Notes: generated by a model not told the origin, from the letters alone. Counted from the stretch's first letter, positions 1-9,448 are shown. The stretch is 64,000 bases of DNA from Maricaulis maris (GCF_036322705.1 NZ_AP027270.1:682001-746000), one strand, 5' to 3'. Program-made: numbers and translations.

Positions 1-2
1 AC

Positions 3-812
3 GAGACGCTCGAGCATGTCCCGCATGATCGCATGCCCTCGCTCGAGCGCTTCATGCTGCATCGCCTGCACGAGCTCGATATCGTCGTGCGTGAAGGCTA
101 TGAGAGCTATGACTTCAAGAAGGTCTATGCGGCGCTGTTCAATTTCTGCGTTGTCGACCTTTCGGCCTTCTATCTCGATATCCGCAAGGACAGCCTCTAT
201 TGCGACCGGCCGGACGATAATCGTCGCAAGGCCTGCCGCACGGTGATGCACGAGATCTTCATGCGCCTGACCGCCTGGCTGGCGCCGATCATGCCCTTCA
301 CCATGGAGGAGGCCTGGCTGTCACGCTTCCCGTCCGAGACCGACAGCGTGCACCTGCGCACCTTCCCGAAAACGCCGGGCGACTGGCATGACGGGGCGCT
401 GGCCGAGAACTGGCGGACCATCCGCCGTCTGCGCCGGGTGGTGAACGGGGCCCTCGAGGTCGAGCGTCGTGAAAAGCGGATCGGTTCGAGCCTTGAAGCC
501 GCGCCGCATGTCCATGTCACCGACCCGTCCTATCGGGCCGCCCTGGCAGCCGAGACGACGGGTGAGGTCGATGACTTCCTGGCCGAGCTCAGCATCACCA
601 GCCAGGCCCATCTCGTCGATGGTGCGGCCAGTGACACAGCCTTCCGGATCGATGACACGCCCGACATCGCGGTGGTGTCCGGCCGGGCCGATGGCCGCAA
701 ATGTGCGCGCTCGTGGAAATACTCGACCGAGATCGGCGCCGACAAGCGCTATCCCGATCTGAGCCCGCGCGATGCCGATGCGGTCGCCTGGTGGGACGCG
801 ACGCATGCCTGA
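3..812 (+). CDS. ileS: Isoleucyl-tRNA synthetase, C-terminal part (gene starts before window)
   Basis: Class I aminoacyl-tRNA synthetase that charges tRNA-Ile in the cytoplasm. Only the last 270 or so codons are present; the frame is open from base 3. The text matches the anticodon-binding region of IleS: ERFMLHRLHELD, then a helix-rich stretch with DLSAFYLDIRKDSLYCD and WLAPIMPFTMEEAW. The end carries GRKCARSWKYSTEIG, where bacterial IleS often has a Zn-binding KCxRCW; the second Cys is Ser here. The stop overlaps the start of lspA by 8 bases, the ileS-lspA order common in Proteobacteria. Identity is secure. Confidence 0.95.
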   Translation, partial: ETLEHVPHDRMPSLERFMLHRLHELDIVVREGYESYDFKKVYAALFNFCVVDLSAFYLDIRKDSLYCDRPDDNRRKACRTVMHEIFMRLTAWLAPIMPFTMEEAWLSRFPSETDSVHLRTFPKTPGDWHDGALAENWRTIRRLRRVVNGALEVERREKRIGSSLEAAPHVHVTDPSYRAALAAETTGEVDDFLAELSITSQAHLVDGAASDTAFRIDDTPDIAVVSGRADGRKCARSWKYSTEIGADKRYPDLSPRDADAVAWWDATHA

Positions 813-1404
813 TTGGGCCACGGATATCCGGCGGCGCTTCGCCGCGTCGCCGGTGCCGGCGCTCGGCCTCGGTCTTGCGGCGATCATCCTGGTCCTCGAC
901 CAGCTGACCAAATGGTGGGTGCTGGCCGGACTCAATTTCTCACCGCCCGGGTGCCTCGACTATCAGCGTGCCGAGGGCGCCGAGCGCCTGGCCCTGCCCA
1001 ATACCTGCGGTCATATCGAGGTCTCGCCGGTCTTCGATCTGACCATGGTCTGGAACAAGGGGGTCAGTTTTGGCCTTCTGGGCGCTGACGGGCCGGTCGG
1101 ACGGACGATTCTGATCGCCTTCTCGGTTCTGGTCGCCGCCGGTCTGATCGCCGGACTGCTCAATCGCGGCCCGATCCGGGCCACCCGTCGCCTGCAGGGG
1201 GTGGCTTTCGGTTTCATCATTGGCGGCGCGCTGGGCAATGCGATTGATCGCGGCCTCTATGGCGCAGTCGTTGATTTCCTCAATTTTTCTGACGTTTACT
1301 TCCCTTACGTCTTTAACGTCGCGGATGTCGGCATCAATCTGGGCGTGGTGGCCATCGTGCTCGATGTCTTCCTCAATGACCGCAAGCCCGCCGCCGGCAC
1401 CTAG
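805..1404 (+). CDS. lspA: Lipoprotein signal peptidase (signal peptidase II)
   Basis: Inner-membrane aspartic protease that removes the signal peptide of diacylated prolipoproteins. The 199-residue product has four hydrophobic segments. The two catalytic aspartates are visible as Asp149 in GGALGNAIDRG and Asp174 in FNVADVGIN. The start at 805, inside the end of ileS, places DQLTKWW at the end of the first membrane segment as expected. It is longer than the usual 160-170 residues because of an extra stretch of about 25 residues (about 44-70) in the first periplasmic loop, which contains two cysteines (Cys50, Cys68). A substrate-like lipoprotein gene lies just downstream. Confidence 0.95.
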   Translation: MPDWATDIRRRFAASPVPALGLGLAAIILVLDQLTKWWVLAGLNFSPPGCLDYQRAEGAERLALPNTCGHIEVSPVFDLTMVWNKGVSFGLLGADGPVGRTILIAFSVLVAAGLIAGLLNRGPIRATRRLQGVAFGFIIGGALGNAIDRGLYGAVVDFLNFSDVYFPYVFNVADVGINLGVVAIVLDVFLNDRKPAAGT

Positions 1405-1492
1405 GTCCGGAACAGGGTGTGGATTGCGGGGTGGAGTGATGGCCCCGCTTTGGGTTAAACTCCCGCCAACAGAAATTCGGAGTCTCACAGAG

Positions 1493-2035
1493 ATGCGTAT
1501 GCGTACTGCTCTACTTGTCGCCTCAACCGCGGCTATCGCCCTGTCCGGCTGCAGCAATGTCTCGCGCGCTCTTGGCGCCGAGCGGTCGACGCCGGACGAG
1601 TTCCGTACGGTCACAATCGCGCCGCTCTCGGTTCCGCCGGAATACAATCTGCGTCCGCCGCGTCCCGGCGAGCCGCGCCCGGAAGAAATCTACCCGGACC
1701 AGCAAGCCCGTGCCGCCCTCTTGGGCGCCCAGGGTGAGTTCGAAGGGTCTGACGCGGAAGCCCTTCTCGTCGCCCGCGCCGGTGGTGGGTCGGCCGACCC
1801 CTTCATCCGCTCGATCATCGATGGCGAGATGGCCAGCGTTGTTCGCAAGAATCGCAGCTTTGCCGACCAGGTCCTGTTCTGGCGTGATGGCGCCTATCGT
1901 CCGCAAGGCGATGCCACCCCGCTCGATTCGGAAGCCGAGGCCCTGGCCCAGGAGCGCATCCAGAACGTCACCGGTGGTGGCGATGTGGAAATCGAGCGTG
2001 ATCGTCGTCTCCTGCCCAAGCTGCCGGGTCTTTAG
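1493..2035 (+). CDS. DUF3035 lipoprotein, possible BamF-like outer-membrane assembly factor
   Basis: A 180-residue lipoprotein. The signal peptide ends in the lipobox LSGC with the acylated Cys at position 20. Just after it lies TPDEFRTVTIAPLSVPPEYN, the pattern of the alphaproteobacterial DUF3035 family, which resembles the N-terminal segment of BamC and has been linked to a BamF subunit of the outer-membrane barrel assembly complex. That role is from family knowledge and is uncertain here. The start at 1493 gives the two-Arg n-region MRMRTALL; 1499 is an equally possible start. It sits 88 bases after lspA, which would process it. Confidence 0.8.
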   Translation: MRMRTALLVASTAAIALSGCSNVSRALGAERSTPDEFRTVTIAPLSVPPEYNLRPPRPGEPRPEEIYPDQQARAALLGAQGEFEGSDAEALLVARAGGGSADPFIRSIIDGEMASVVRKNRSFADQVLFWRDGAYRPQGDATPLDSEAEALAQERIQNVTGGGDVEIERDRRLLPKLPGL

Positions 2036-2112
2036 GGCGCGCGCCGAGCGGCACGTCCATTTGAACGATCCAGACACTTGACCCGTTAGAGGCCAGCCAT
2101 GAGGCTGGCCTC

Positions 2113-4017
2113 ATGTCTTTGGCCATGACCCAACCCATCATCCGACGTCTTCCCCCGGAAACGGTGAACCGTATAGCTGCCGGCGAAGTCGTCGAGCGGC
2201 CGGCCTCTGTCGTCAAGGAACTGGCCGAGAATGCGCTCGACGCCGGGGCTCGCCGGATCGATATCACCGCCGAGGGCGGCGGCCTGGTCCGTCTCCTGAT
2301 CGAGGATGATGGCAAGGGGATGAGCCCGGAAGAGCTCGAGCTTTGTATCGAGCGCCACGCCACCTCGAAACTGCCGATCGGCGAGGACGGGCAGGACGAT
2401 CTCCTGAACATCTCCACCATGGGCTTTCGTGGCGAGGCCTTGCCCTCGATCGGCTCGATCGCGCGCCTGTCCATCACCACGCAGGCGAAGGGGGCCGGTG
2501 ATGCCTGGGCGATCCTGGTCGAGGGCGGCAAGACGAATGGCATCGCACCGGCCGCGCCGCTGGGCCGCGGCGGCACGCGGATCGAGGTGCGTGACCTGTT
2601 CTATGCGACCCCGGCCCGCCTGAAATTCCTCAAGTCCGAGCGCTCGGAAAATCTCGGCATCACCGATGTCGTCAAGCGCATGGCCATGTCGCGCCCCGAT
2701 GTCGGTTTCTTTCTCACCCTGGACGGCCGCAAGCGCATGTCGGTGGCGGCCGAGCGTGGCGAGGGGGCCGACGCCCGCATCGCTCGCATGTCCGCCATCC
2801 TGGGTTCGGACTTCGGCGAGAATGCCCTTGAGGTCGACCAGACCCGCGACGGTGTCCGCATTTTCGGCTTTGCCAGCCTGCCGACCTATTCGCGCGGCTC
2901 GTCCATGCACCAGTATCTCTTCGTCAATGGCCGCCCGGTCCGCGACAAGCTGCTGGGCGGCGCGGTGCGCGGTGCCTATCAGGACTTTCTCGCCCGTGAC
3001 CGCCACCCGGTGGTGGCGCTCAATATCGAGCTGCCGACCGGTCAGGTTGACGTCAATGTCCACCCGGCCAAGGCTGAGGTGCGCTTTCGTGACGCCGGCG
3101 GTGTGCGCGGGTTGATCGTCGGCTCGCTGCGCCATGCGCTGGCCGGCGCCGGGCACCGCGCCTCGACCACGGTCGCCGGCTATGCACTCGGCCGCGTGCG
3201 GCCCGAGGGCTACCAGGCGCCGACCCCACCGCCCGGCGGCTATCAGTCCCACACCGCCAGCCTCGCCGCCTGGGGGGGCCCGAGGCCGCCGTCCGAACCG
3301 GTCCAGGACCGGGTCTTCGATCCCGGCATGTCGGCCCGCGTGGAACCGGATCAGACCCGCTACGGGGCAGGCTTTGGTGAGAGCCCGGCCCAGGGCTTTG
3401 CGCCGGACCAGCAAGCCTCGGCCCCACCGCCGCCGGACTGGCCGCTCGGGGTCGCCCGGGCCCAGCTGCACGAGACCTATGTCGTCGCCCAGACAGCCGA
3501 CGGGATCGTGATCGTCGACCAGCACGCCGCCCACGAACGCCTCGTCTATGAGCGCATGAAAAAGATGATCGCCGAGACCGGGGTCCAGCGTCAGCGCCTT
3601 CTGGTGCCGGAGATCGTCAATCTCGACGAGGCCGAGGCCCGTCGCCTGCTCGACCGGACCGGTGAGCTTGAAGAGCTCGGCCTGGTGATCGAGGCCTTCG
3701 GACAGGGCGCCATCGCGGTGCGCGAGACGCCGTCCCTGCTCAGGAAGCTCGATGTGCAGGGCCTGATACGCGATCTCGCCGATGATCTCGCCGAGTATGA
3801 CCAGGCGCTGTCACTGAAGGAAAAGCTGGAAGATGTCGTCGGCACCATGGCCTGCCACGGCTCGGTCCGCTCCGGCCGCCGACTCACCGGCGAGGAAATG
3901 AATGCCCTGTTGCGCGAGATGGAAGCCACCCCGCATTCCGGCCAGTGCAATCACGGCCGCCCCACCTATGTGGAGCTGAAACTGAGCGATATCGAGCGGC
4001 TGTTCGGGCGGCGCTAG
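2113..4017 (+). CDS. mutL: DNA mismatch repair protein MutL with endonuclease motif
   Basis: GHL-family ATPase that links MutS mismatch recognition to strand incision. N-terminal ATPase motifs are clear: [15 protein letters not shown] and [15 protein letters not shown] Pro- and Gly-rich linker of about 110 residues (roughly 350-460) joins the C-terminal dimerisation domain. That domain has [12 protein letters not shown], which fits the MutL endonuclease signature DQHA(X)2E(X)4E, with ACHGSVRSG and QCNHGRPT as the other metal-site motifs. It is therefore the nicking type, unlike E. coli MutL. The start could be 2113 or the in-frame ATG at 2125 ([11 protein letters not shown]), which fits homologues better. 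Length 634 is typical. Confidence 0.96.
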   Translation: MSLAMTQPIIRRLPPETVNRIAAGEVVERPASVVKELAENALDAGARRIDITAEGGGLVRLLIEDDGKGMSPEELELCIERHATSKLPIGEDGQDDLLNISTMGFRGEALPSIGSIARLSITTQAKGAGDAWAILVEGGKTNGIAPAAPLGRGGTRIEVRDLFYATPARLKFLKSERSENLGITDVVKRMAMSRPDVGFFLTLDGRKRMSVAAERGEGADARIARMSAILGSDFGENALEVDQTRDGVRIFGFASLPTYSRGSSMHQYLFVNGRPVRDKLLGGAVRGAYQDFLARDRHPVVALNIELPTGQVDVNVHPAKAEVRFRDAGGVRGLIVGSLRHALAGAGHRASTTVAGYALGRVRPEGYQAPTPPPGGYQSHTASLAAWGGPRPPSEPVQDRVFDPGMSARVEPDQTRYGAGFGESPAQGFAPDQQASAPPPPDWPLGVARAQLHETYVVAQTADGIVIVDQHAAHERLVYERMKKMIAETGVQRQRLLVPEIVNLDEAEARRLLDRTGELEELGLVIEAFGQGAIAVRETPSLLRKLDVQGLIRDLADDLAEYDQALSLKEKLEDVVGTMACHGSVRSGRRLTGEEMNALLREMEATPHSGQCNHGRPTYVELKLSDIERLFGRR

Positions 4018-4091
4018 GGATGCCGCTCACCCGGCCGGTCTGGCCCCGTCTTCCGCAAGGGCGGGGGCGGCTGCAGCCCGCCGGATCGATC

Positions 4092-5756
4092 TCAGCCCAG
4101 AAATTCCCGCGCCTTGGCTATGCCGAATTTCACGGCCTGTTCGGCAGAGATCTTGGGCGGCATGATCAGGGCCTGCGGGTCGACCATGACCTCCACCACA
4201 CTTGCCTTGGGATGCGCGAAGGCGTCTTTCAAAGCGTCGGCGAGGTCGGCCGGGTCTTCGACACGGATGCCGTGGCCGCCGCAGGCCCGTGCGAAGGCCA
4301 CGAAGTCGGGATTATCCAGCGCCACGGAATGCTCGGGCAGGCCCTTGGCTTCCTGTTCCATGGCGATGAAGCCGAGCTTGCCATTGTTCAGCACAACATT
4401 GACGACCGGCTTGTCATAGCGGATGGCGGTGACGAAACCCGACATCAGCATGGCGAAGCCGCCATCGCCGGAAATCGCGCAGACCGGGCGGTCGGGATAG
4501 GCGAATTTGGCACCGATCGCGCCGGACGGGGCAAAGGCCATGCTGGCCAGGGCGCCGGACAGGGTGAAGCGCTGGTCAGGCCCGACGATCAGGTGGCGCG
4601 CGGCCCAGGCGGTCGAGGTGCCGGTGTCGATGGTGTAGACCGTGTTGTCCGGTGCCGCGCGATTGATCTCGCTCATCACCCGTTCCGGGGCGATTGGCTT
4701 GGCATCCGACGCGCGCCGCTTGTCCTGGTCGCGGTTCCAGCTCGCCTTTTCCGCCTGCATCTGGTCGTAGAATTTGCGCGATGATTTGGCCTCGGTGCCG
4801 GTCAGCAATGCCTTCAGGGCCGGCTTGCAATGGCCCGGCAAGGGCGCATCGACCGCAGCGCGTCGACCCATGCGGGCGGGGGCGTTCTCGATCTGGATGA
4901 TCTTGGCATCGTCAGGGAAGAAGTCGACATAGGGAAAGTCTGTCCCGGCCATGATGAGGCAGTCGCACTGCGCCATGGCGGCGCTGCCAGGTGCCGAGCC
5001 GAGCAGGCCGAGCCCGCCGATACAGGCCTCGATATCCTCGTCGATCACGTCCTTCGACCGCAGCGAGCGGATGATCGGCGCTCCGAGGTGGTGGGACAGG
5101 GCGAGCAATTCCTCGCGCGCACCGGCACAACCGATCCCGGCCAGGATGGCGACCTTGCTGGACCCGTCGATCACCTTGACCGCGGCCTCCATCGCCTCCG
5201 GGCAGGGCATGGACGAGGCGTTCGAGGCCTGCATGTTATAGGTGGTCCGGCTGGTGGACACGCTGCGTCCGGATATATCGGTCGGCACGGCGATGTGCCC
5301 GACGCCGGGGCCGGCCAGTGCCGCACGGCAGGCTTCCAGCATGACCTCGGGCAACTGGTCCGGCGTCATGATGGTGCGGGTATACTCCGCGACATCGGAG
5401 AAAAGGCGTTCGAGCGCGACTTCCTGGTGATATTCGGTGCCGACAAACCGGGTCGCGGCCTGGCCGGTAATGGCGATCACCGGGGCATGATCCATTTTGG
5501 CGTCGTAGAGTCCGTTCAACAGGTGGATCGCACCGGGGCCGGACGTGCCCATGCAGGCGGTCATGCGTCCGGTTAGCTTGGCTTGGGCCGAGGCCATGAA
5601 GGCGCCGGCCTCCTCGTGTCGGACCATGACGAATTCCATGTCGTCGCGGTTCTGCAGGGCGAAGGTGAAGTCATTGATGGCGTCGCCGGGGACGCCGTAA
5701 ACCTGCCGCACGCCATGGGCAGCCAGGATGTCCAAAACCAGGTCGGCCACGCGCAT
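4092..5756 (-). CDS. Thiamine-diphosphate flavoprotein, pyruvate oxidase/PoxB-like
   Basis: A 554-residue member of the ThDP enzyme family. The N-terminal pyrimidine-binding domain has RHEEAGAFMASAQAKLTG with the catalytic Glu. A middle FAD-type domain (about 190-340) reads GIGCAGAREELL and GTDFPYVDFFPDDAKIIQI, close to E. coli pyruvate:ubiquinone oxidoreductase PoxB. The C-terminal domain has the ThDP motif GDGGFAML ending NNGKLGF. The likely reaction is oxidative decarboxylation of pyruvate to acetate. It stops soon after the ThDP domain and lacks the C-terminal amphipathic tail by which E. coli PoxB binds the membrane. An acetolactate-synthase-type role is less likely from sequence. It stands alone on this strand. 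Confidence 0.75.
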   Translation of the reverse strand: MRVADLVLDILAAHGVRQVYGVPGDAINDFTFALQNRDDMEFVMVRHEEAGAFMASAQAKLTGRMTACMGTSGPGAIHLLNGLYDAKMDHAPVIAITGQAATRFVGTEYHQEVALERLFSDVAEYTRTIMTPDQLPEVMLEACRAALAGPGVGHIAVPTDISGRSVSTSRTTYNMQASNASSMPCPEAMEAAVKVIDGSSKVAILAGIGCAGAREELLALSHHLGAPIIRSLRSKDVIDEDIEACIGGLGLLGSAPGSAAMAQCDCLIMAGTDFPYVDFFPDDAKIIQIENAPARMGRRAAVDAPLPGHCKPALKALLTGTEAKSSRKFYDQMQAEKASWNRDQDKRRASDAKPIAPERVMSEINRAAPDNTVYTIDTGTSTAWAARHLIVGPDQRFTLSGALASMAFAPSGAIGAKFAYPDRPVCAISGDGGFAMLMSGFVTAIRYDKPVVNVVLNNGKLGFIAMEQEAKGLPEHSVALDNPDFVAFARACGGHGIRVEDPADLADALKDAFAHPKASVVEVMVDPQALIMPPKISAEQAVKFGIAKAREFLG

Positions 5757-5898
5757 GTCGTGTCCTCCATGGGTTGCTGCTGCTTCTGGACAGGTAGGAC
5801 CGATCTACAGGGACGCAAGGGGGAAGCGGGCTGCAGGCCATTCATGTGCCTGAGTTTGTTGAGCTATGCTTCAGCGTGCGGCCGGGCCGCTCCCCGCC

Positions 5899-7011
5899 TC
5901 AGAGCGCCTCACCCAGCGCGATCGAGAATTCGTTTAGGATCGCGAAGGCGTCTTCGGCTTCGATCTGATTCGGCTTGCTCCGGGGTTGCTGAAAGCCCCA
6001 CAGGGAACAGATGTGCTGGACCGTGGACAGGTCCTCGCCGATGACTTTGAAAATGTCCGGCGCATTCAGGATCATGCCGCGGAAGGACTCGACATTGTTG
6101 TTGAGCGTAAAATCCTGAAACGACTTGTTGTATCTCTCGATATGAGAGGCTGTGCGTGACAGGCGCCGCTTCGACTCCGTGATGATGTGGCCCAGTTTGT
6201 GCTGGAGATATCGGGTATCCGAGGTGCTGGTCCCGACGAACTTCACGTCCTGCATCCGGGTCAGATGGGTCGCTGCGGTCCGCAGGATGTTCTTGTATTG
6301 CCACTTGTAATAGAGAATGCCTTTCCAGCCGAACATTCCCTGCTCGTAATTCTCATTGCCGAGTTTGAGGGCATCGCGAATCGGATTGAGCTTTTCGGAG
6401 TTCTCGTTGGAGAGGACGATCTTGGCCAGCTTTCTCGAGACGGTGGCGGAGTCGATCGACTTGAAGTCATAGGCCCGCTCCACCAGTTGCGAGATTTCCG
6501 TCGAGACGAATTTCTCGATCAGGGCGAGATCGGAGTCGCTGATATCGAAATAGACCCGGTCGGCCTCGACCCCGAAGGCGCGCAGGCGCTCCCTCAGCAG
6601 GTAGGGGTCAAACGAGGGCATGCGCGAGATTTCATTGAGAACGTCGAGGTCGCGCTCGACGTTCTCGGGCGCATCATTCCGCGAGAAAACCAGTTCGAGG
6701 GCTTCTTGCTTGTTTTGCTGTTCACAGAAAAACGAATAGCCGCCCAGTCTCAGGTTATCGCGCGAAATGGGAATGATGACCTTGGTCACAACCACGCGGT
6801 TGTCCAGCACCAGCTCGCGTTCGTGGGGACGCAGGGTGTGCTTGACGATCAGGGCTTCATTGAGCCGGGTGTTGTGGAAAAGCGGCGCATTCTGATAGCC
6901 GCTCTTGTTGCTGTGACGCTTGTGAATCTCGTTGAGATTGATGACCCGCGATGTTGACCCGGTGGCGGCCAGTTTCGACAGATCTTGAACTTTTTGATGT
7001 GAATTGCTCAT
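5899..7011 (-). CDS. Hypothetical protein, 370 residues
   Basis: I do not recognise this family. The product is soluble in appearance, with no signal peptide or membrane segment, and is rich in Asn, Ser, Lys and charged residues in a way unlike its neighbours; the DNA is visibly less GC-rich. The middle and C-terminal thirds look helical (for example LIEKFVSTEISQLVERAYDF and HKLGHIITESKRRLSR). A stretch IIPISRDNLRLGGYSFF near residue 80 looks like beta strands. It has its own upstream gap of about 100 bases and no operon partner. The composition suggests a later acquisition. No function is assigned. Confidence 0.7.
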   Translation of the reverse strand: MSNSHQKVQDLSKLAATGSTSRVINLNEIHKRHSNKSGYQNAPLFHNTRLNEALIVKHTLRPHERELVLDNRVVVTKVIIPISRDNLRLGGYSFFCEQQNKQEALELVFSRNDAPENVERDLDVLNEISRMPSFDPYLLRERLRAFGVEADRVYFDISDSDLALIEKFVSTEISQLVERAYDFKSIDSATVSRKLAKIVLSNENSEKLNPIRDALKLGNENYEQGMFGWKGILYYKWQYKNILRTAATHLTRMQDVKFVGTSTSDTRYLQHKLGHIITESKRRLSRTASHIERYNKSFQDFTLNNNVESFRGMILNAPDIFKVIGEDLSTVQHICSLWGFQQPRSKPNQIEAEDAFAILNEFSIALGEAL

Positions 7012-7115
7012 GGTCAGCTCCCGACCGGAAACGCCTGTTACCGATCACACGCCCATTTGCCGATAATAATTTATACAAATTGCTAATGTCAGGCGCATGT
7101 GAACTGTTCAAACTG

Positions 7116-7700
7116 TCAGTCGGGGCTGGTCATTCCGGGATGGTCGCGCGTCAGGAACAAGACCTTGGCCGCACCATATTCCTTGACAACCTGACGGACC
7201 CAGCCCGGCGTGACCGGCTCTTCATCGGCGCCGACTTCCAGCACGGCCACTGCGTCCTCGCTGACCCAGTTGCCTTCGAGCAGCTTGCTCAGCGTCTTGG
7301 GGCCGAGGCCGAAGCCGTAGGGCGGGTCGAGGAAGACCAGGGTGAAGGGGTCGCCGAGATTGGATGGCTTGTCGCCCAGCTGGGTGGCGTCGCGCCGGTG
7401 CAGGCGGGTATGTCCGAACAGTTGCAGGACATCGATATTGTCGCGGATCGCGCCGCGGGCCTCGGCGGCCATCTCGATGAAGAGGCAGAAGGCGGCGCCG
7501 CGCGACATCGCTTCCAGACCGAGCGCGCCGGAGCCGGCATAGATGTCGGCGACCCGGGCGCCTTTGATCGGCGGACACCAGTCGGCATGCTCGATCACAT
7601 TGAACATGTTCTCGCGGGCCCGGTCCGAGGTCGGACGGGTCGATTTGCCCTTCGGGGCGACGATGGCGCGATTGCGATACTTGCCGCCGACAATGCGCAT
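7116..7700 (-). CDS. rsmD: 16S rRNA (guanine(966)-N2)-methyltransferase RsmD
   Basis: SAM-dependent methyltransferase that modifies G966 of 16S rRNA on the 30S subunit. The N-terminus MRIVGGKYRNRAIVAPKG and the following RPTSDRARENMFNVI are RsmD hallmarks. The SAM-binding strand is DIYAGSGALGLEAMSRG (about 52-68) and the amino-methylation motif DPPY is at 125-128. At 194 residues the length is normal. It lies 6 bases after the RluB-type pseudouridine synthase on the same strand, so two rRNA-modifying enzymes are probably co-transcribed. Confidence 0.95.
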   Translation of the reverse strand: MRIVGGKYRNRAIVAPKGKSTRPTSDRARENMFNVIEHADWCPPIKGARVADIYAGSGALGLEAMSRGAAFCLFIEMAAEARGAIRDNIDVLQLFGHTRLHRRDATQLGDKPSNLGDPFTLVFLDPPYGFGLGPKTLSKLLEGNWVSEDAVAVLEVGADEEPVTPGWVRQVVKEYGAAKVLFLTRDHPGMTSPD

Positions 7701-7706
7701 GCCGGA

Positions 7707-8918
7707 CTAGCTCCGTCCGCCCGGCTTGCGCGGACCACCCGGGCCTGAGCCGCCATTGCGGGGGCCGCCCGTCCGGGGGCCACCGGTACGGGGAGCCCCG
7801 GTGCGCGGGCCGCCTGTGCGGGGGCCTCCGGTTCTTGGTCCATCGCCACGAGGGCCGCCTGTCCGCGGTGCATCACTGCGCGCGCCACCGGGCTGACCAG
7901 CGGTCCGGCTGCTTCCCGGACCGCTTGGGCGCGGTGCCGCCTTGGCGGTCGGCTTGCCATCCTTGTCGCGGCGCGCGCGGGTGGATTTGGCGTCCAGCGG
8001 ACGCCCTTTGCGGGCGTCCTCGATCAGGCTGTCATCAACCTCGCGCTTGGGGAGGCCCGGCTGGCCCGGTCCCCCCATGGCGCGCTGGCCCGGCTTGGCG
8101 CCGGGGCGGCCCGGCGCCTTGCGCGGCGGTCGGCTGGGTGTGCGCGGCTTGGCGATGGCCTGACCGGTCGGGGTTTCGCCCATCTCGATCAGGTGGCCGC
8201 ACTGGTCGTGCAGCACGCGGGACGGCACCGACTTGATCTCGCCCTTTTCCAGCTGGCCGAGCTGGAAAGGACCGTAGGCGATGCGGATCAGGCGGTTGAC
8301 GCGCAGGCCGACGGCGTCGAGCGCCTTGCGGACCTCTCGGTTCTTGCCTTCGCGGATACCGATTTCGAGCCAGATATTCGACCCCGTCTCGCGCTCCACT
8401 TCCACTTCCATGGGCCCGTATTTGAGGCCTTCAACGGTGACCCCGGCGCGCAGGATCTTGAGCGCGCTCTCGGAGATCGAGCCGAAGGCGCGGGCGCGAT
8501 AGCGGCGCGTCCAGCCGGTCGAGGGCAGTTCAAGGGCGCGGGCGAGGGCGCCGTCATTGGTCAGCAGCAAAAGGCCTTCCGACGTCAGATCAAGGCGGCC
8601 GATCGAGATCACTCGGCCGATATCCTTGGGGATGGCGTCAAACACCGTCTCGCGGCCTTCCGGGTCGGCGTGGGTGGTCACCAGACCGTCCGGCTTGTGA
8701 TAGCGCCACAGCTTGGTCGCGGCCGGCGGGTCTATCCGTTTGCCATCGACCTCGATCACTTCCGTCCCGGTGACCTTGAAGGCCGGCGTGTCGAGTGTCT
8801 TGCCGTCGACCTTGATGCGGCCATCCTCGATCATCCGCTCGACCTCACGGCGGGAGGCCACGCCGGCGCGGGCGAGGAATTTGGCGATGCGTTCTGAAGT
8901 GTCGGCAGTCCCGGTCAC
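7707..8918 (-). CDS. RluB/RsuA-family 23S rRNA pseudouridine synthase with long disordered tail
   Basis: Isomerises uridine to pseudouridine in rRNA. Domain order: S4 RNA-binding domain (about 8-55, RIAKFLARAGVASRREVERM), then the catalytic domain with GRLDLTSEGLLLL, Asp110 being the nucleophile, and YRARAFG and EGKNREVRKALDAVGL further on. The family most often matched by this text is RluB (U2605). After about residue 245 the protein runs into a Pro/Gly/Arg/Lys-rich tail of about 160 residues that ends in near-perfect GGPRTGGPRTG repeats. Such tails are common in alphaproteobacterial RluB and probably bind RNA loosely. Divergent from tadA with very little space between. Confidence 0.92.
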   Translation of the reverse strand: MTGTADTSERIAKFLARAGVASRREVERMIEDGRIKVDGKTLDTPAFKVTGTEVIEVDGKRIDPPAATKLWRYHKPDGLVTTHADPEGRETVFDAIPKDIGRVISIGRLDLTSEGLLLLTNDGALARALELPSTGWTRRYRARAFGSISESALKILRAGVTVEGLKYGPMEVEVERETGSNIWLEIGIREGKNREVRKALDAVGLRVNRLIRIAYGPFQLGQLEKGEIKSVPSRVLHDQCGHLIEMGETPTGQAIAKPRTPSRPPRKAPGRPGAKPGQRAMGGPGQPGLPKREVDDSLIEDARKGRPLDAKSTRARRDKDGKPTAKAAPRPSGPGSSRTAGQPGGARSDAPRTGGPRGDGPRTGGPRTGGPRTGAPRTGGPRTGGPRNGGSGPGGPRKPGGRS

Positions 8919-8956
8919 GCTTGACCCTTTCGATGCGGCGCTCTATCGCGCGCAGT

Positions 8957-9448
8957 ATGACGAACCCGCGCGATACACGTTTTATGACGACGGCGCTACG
9001 CCTGGCGCAGGCCGCCGCTGAGGCGGGCGAGGCGCCGATCGGGGCGCTGATCGTCGATCCGGCTACGGATAGCATTATCGCGCAGGCACACAACCGTCCG
9101 ATTGCCGGTCATGATCCGACCGCCCATGCCGAGATCCTGGCCCTGCGCGAGGCCGCGCAAAAGCTCGGCAATTACCGGCTTACCGGTCTGGAACTTTATG
9201 TCACGCTGGAGCCCTGCGCCATGTGTGCCGGGGCAATCAGCCATGCCCGGATCGGTCGACTGGTCTTCGGCGCCAGTGACCCGAAAGGCGGGGCGGTGAT
9301 CAGCGGTCCCCGATTCTTTGACCAGCCGACCTGTCATTGGCGGCCGGACGTGGTCTCGGGTGTGCTGGCCGATGAGGGCGCGATCCTGCTCAAGGATTTC
9401 TTCCGTGAACGGCGCAAGGCGAAGGCAGGGAGCCAGCGCCCGGTCTGA
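8957..9448 (+). CDS. tadA: tRNA adenosine(34) deaminase TadA
   Basis: Zinc deaminase that converts A34 to inosine in the tRNA-Arg(ACG) wobble position. The zinc and catalytic motif is HAE at 57-59 and the second zinc motif is PCAMC at 86-90 (Cys87 and Cys90). AEAGEAPIGALIV and the downstream FGASDPKGGA are typical of TadA rather than of cytidine deaminases. The start at 8957 (MTNPRDTRFM) is chosen by length; the ATG at 8984 would give a shorter, also acceptable form. An upstream in-frame extension would overlap the promoter of the divergent pseudouridine synthase gene. Confidence 0.94.
   Translation: MTNPRDTRFMTTALRLAQAAAEAGEAPIGALIVDPATDSIIAQAHNRPIAGHDPTAHAEILALREAAQKLGNYRLTGLELYVTLEPCAMCAGAISHARIGRLVFGASDPKGGAVISGPRFFDQPTCHWRPDVVSGVLADEGAILLKDFFRERRKAKAGSQRPV

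Noticed and set aside
2086-3534. A 482-codon open frame opposite mutL
   Set aside because: Antisense shadow of mutL; no family resemblance.
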